From: Oscillatoriophycideae cyanobacterium NC_groundwater_1537_Pr4_S-0.65um_50_18
GTDB taxonomy: Bacteria; Cyanobacteriota; Cyanobacteriia; Elainellales; Elainellaceae
Direction of reading: 5' to 3'
DNA length: 64,000 bases
Assembly (NCBI GenBank): GCA_016208305.1
Contig: JACQYI010000027.1
Location: forward strand, 62,001-126,000
The notes beneath the pieces were generated by a model. The model was not told the DNA's origin, did not search any database, and saw nothing but the letters and a program-made list of their open reading frames with translations. Position 1 is the stretch's first letter, and each line of letters begins with the position of its first letter. This document shows, one piece after another, positions 62,567-64,000 of this stretch. Made by a program: the position numbers and the translations under genes.

Positions 62567-63814
62567 ATGGTCTTAAAGTTAGCTGAAAAGATATTTGTCG
62601 TTATAGTAGTTCTATTTTACTCAAAAGCCTTTGCTGACTTCATACCGGAAACTCACCCATTCGCACCATTCAAAGAAGTATTAGCATATGCAGGATTTGC
62701 AGTTACTCTGTTTCTGATTACACGACGCTGGAAAAAAGTTGCTTGCATAGTACTAAAAGAGAAACTTCTATGGATTCTTGTGGCGCTAGTTATCGCTTCA
62801 ATTTCGTGGTCTGATCTACCCCTTGAAACGCTCAACCGAGTCATGCCTCTGCTACGAGTTACGATGTTCGGGATATATTTTGCTACGCGCTTTAGTATTA
62901 AAGAACAAATGCAGCTACTCGCCTGGATGTTTGGGGCAGCCGCAATTCTGAGCATATTATTTGCTGTTGCCTTGCCACAGTATGGAATTGTGGGTTTAGG
63001 TTTCATCTCGAATATGGAAGACATTGTTCATACTGGAACTTGGAGAGGGATTTATGTGCATAAAACAATTCTAGGAACCATGATGGCTCTTGGCTCACTA
63101 GTCTTCATGTTCTGCTCGATAGTTACTTCTAGATTTCGTTGGGTTATGTTGATTGGAGCAGGTCTTTGCCTTGCTGTACTCTTAATATCGACCACGAAAG
63201 GTGCCTTAGCCATTCTCTTAATTGTTCTTATTCTTCTTCCATTCTGTAGAGCGCTACGTTGGAATTTTACCATAGCAGTACCTTTCTTTATCCTAGTAAC
63301 TCTGATAGGCGGGGTTCTTGTAGTTCTACTTACAGTAAATGCCGAACAAGCTCTGGGTTCTTTAGGGCGAGATGTGACTCTAACAGGACGAACAGATTAC
63401 TGGCCACTGATGCTAAACAAGATTTGGGAACGCCCCTGGTTAGGGTACGGATACAAAACTTTTTGGGTAGGTGGTTGGAAGGGGGAGCCTGCCGATATTT
63501 GGCGGTTTCTTGCTCCTGGCAATGAGCCACCCCACGCTCATAACGGTTTTCTAAATTTATGGTTTGATATTGGCTTGTTAGGGCTAGTTGTGTTTACAGT
63601 AGGTTTTATTGTGAATTATCTAAGAGCCATAGCTTGGGTGCGGATCACTAAAACAGCTGAAGGTTTCGTTCCGATCGCGTACCTATCATTTTTGTTTCTG
63701 GTTAATCTAACCGAAAGTTTTCTGCTGGAACCTGAACTCTTTTGGATGCTGTATGTCTCATTAATTTTATCAATGCATCACAAAAGCTCTCACCAACGGA
63801 ACGATCTGCATTGA
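62567..63814 (+). CDS. O-antigen ligase/polymerase (Wzy_C) family membrane protein
   Basis: 415 residues, about ten to twelve membrane spans. The periplasmic loop after ~270 carries 'LTGRTDYWPLMLNKIWERPWLGYGYKTFW' and 'PPHAHNGFLNLWFDIGLLGL', the WaaL/Wzy_C signature with its conserved His. It joins or polymerises exopolysaccharide repeat units on the outer face of the inner membrane. It diverges from the WecG-type gene. Starts at ATG 62567. Confidence 0.9.
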   Translation: MVLKLAEKIFVVIVVLFYSKAFADFIPETHPFAPFKEVLAYAGFAVTLFLITRRWKKVACIVLKEKLLWILVALVIASISWSDLPLETLNRVMPLLRVTMFGIYFATRFSIKEQMQLLAWMFGAAAILSILFAVALPQYGIVGLGFISNMEDIVHTGTWRGIYVHKTILGTMMALGSLVFMFCSIVTSRFRWVMLIGAGLCLAVLLISTTKGALAILLIVLILLPFCRALRWNFTIAVPFFILVTLIGGVLVVLLTVNAEQALGSLGRDVTLTGRTDYWPLMLNKIWERPWLGYGYKTFWVGGWKGEPADIWRFLAPGNEPPHAHNGFLNLWFDIGLLGLVVFTVGFIVNYLRAIAWVRITKTAEGFVPIAYLSFLFLVNLTESFLLEPELFWMLYVSLILSMHHKSSHQRNDLH

Positions 63815-63895
63815 AATAAATCTAGAAAGTGGGAGAAACTATCAAGCGAATTTCTAAGGAGCCAAGTTCGCACTCTTTAAAGTTTGAACTGGTCG

Positions 63896-64000
63896 TTAAC
63901 TACCAACTGTCATTTGACGCTTTTGATTAGCTCCTGTTACTTTAAACGCCAAACGTTCTAATCGACTGTATAAAGGCTGAGGCGTGAGCAGAAGCAGATA
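63896..64000 (-). CDS. C-terminal fragment of an unknown gene
   Basis: Minus strand, open from the right edge to a TAA at 63896-63898: 34 residues including 'PLYSRLERLAFKVTGANQKR'. The frame is intact to the edge, but too short to identify. It converges with the Wzy_C gene. Confidence 0.4.
   Translation of the reverse strand, partial: YLLLLTPQPLYSRLERLAFKVTGANQKRQMTVGS

Overview
The window is chromosomal DNA from a cyanobacterium. Direct markers are ApcD (phycobilisome terminal emitter), PsaE (photosystem I), a cytochrome c6-like protein, MenC (phylloquinone route), the fbp-zwf-opcA cluster, cyanobacterial families such as DUF3318, and very many copies of the HIP1 octamer GCGATCGC. The genus cannot be fixed from the sequence; a filamentous Leptolyngbya-like lineage is a guess. 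No insertion sequence, integrase, rRNA or CRISPR array was seen.

Layout. 1-1.6 kb: end of one VWA-domain gene, a second VWA-like gene and a small conserved gene. 1.8-6.3 kb, plus strand: surE, an MBL-fold hydrolase, ribF and a MoxR ATPase. 6.4-10.7 kb, minus strand: opcA, zwf and fbp, the oxidative pentose phosphate/Calvin switch cluster. 10.9-14 kb: PuuE-type allantoinase/deacetylase, a secreted SH3-like protein and lpxD. 14.4-15.2 kb: a HEPN/MNT toxin-antitoxin pair, bracketed by two diverged ~50-bp direct repeats. 15.8-24.9 kb: two giant adjacent genes joining exonuclease/endonuclease/phosphatase, phytase-like and RTX modules, probably exported phosphate-scavenging enzymes. A perfect 131-bp tandem duplication follows.

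25-33 kb holds DUF3318, menC, tgt, a 31-residue membrane peptide gene and a GT4 glycosyltransferase. 33.3-37.9 kb encodes what looks like a complete sugar phosphotransferase system on two polypeptides: IIC-IIB-IIB' and IIA-HPr-EI. This is rare for a cyanobacterium. It lies downstream of palindromes and a 4 x 10-bp CTTA array that look like operators. 38.7-48.3 kb has a UDP-glucuronate epimerase-type enzyme, apcD, an ABC-2 exporter, a Crp/Fnr regulator, an M61 peptidase, a repeat-rich membrane protein and a cytochrome c6-like gene. 48.7-56.7 kb has two Uma2 proteins, a DUF4334 protein, a TPR pseudogene, tRNA-Leu(UAA), secreted and outer-membrane proteins, psaE with a long tail, mutM and a LysR regulator. 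56.9-64 kb has a low-complexity-tail membrane protein, then an AT-richer polysaccharide region: a broken BNR/GH74-like gene, a PhyH dioxygenase, a GH10 xylanase, a WecG/TagA glycosyltransferase and a Wzy/WaaL-type ligase.

Recurring signal: at least fourteen intergenic sites carry 2-5 tandem copies of unrelated 8-18-bp units, mostly 13-17 bp. They suggest an active slippage or duplication process in this genome's spacers. Three spacers also carry perfect 17-bp hairpins. All function calls come from reading the translated sequence, without database searches.
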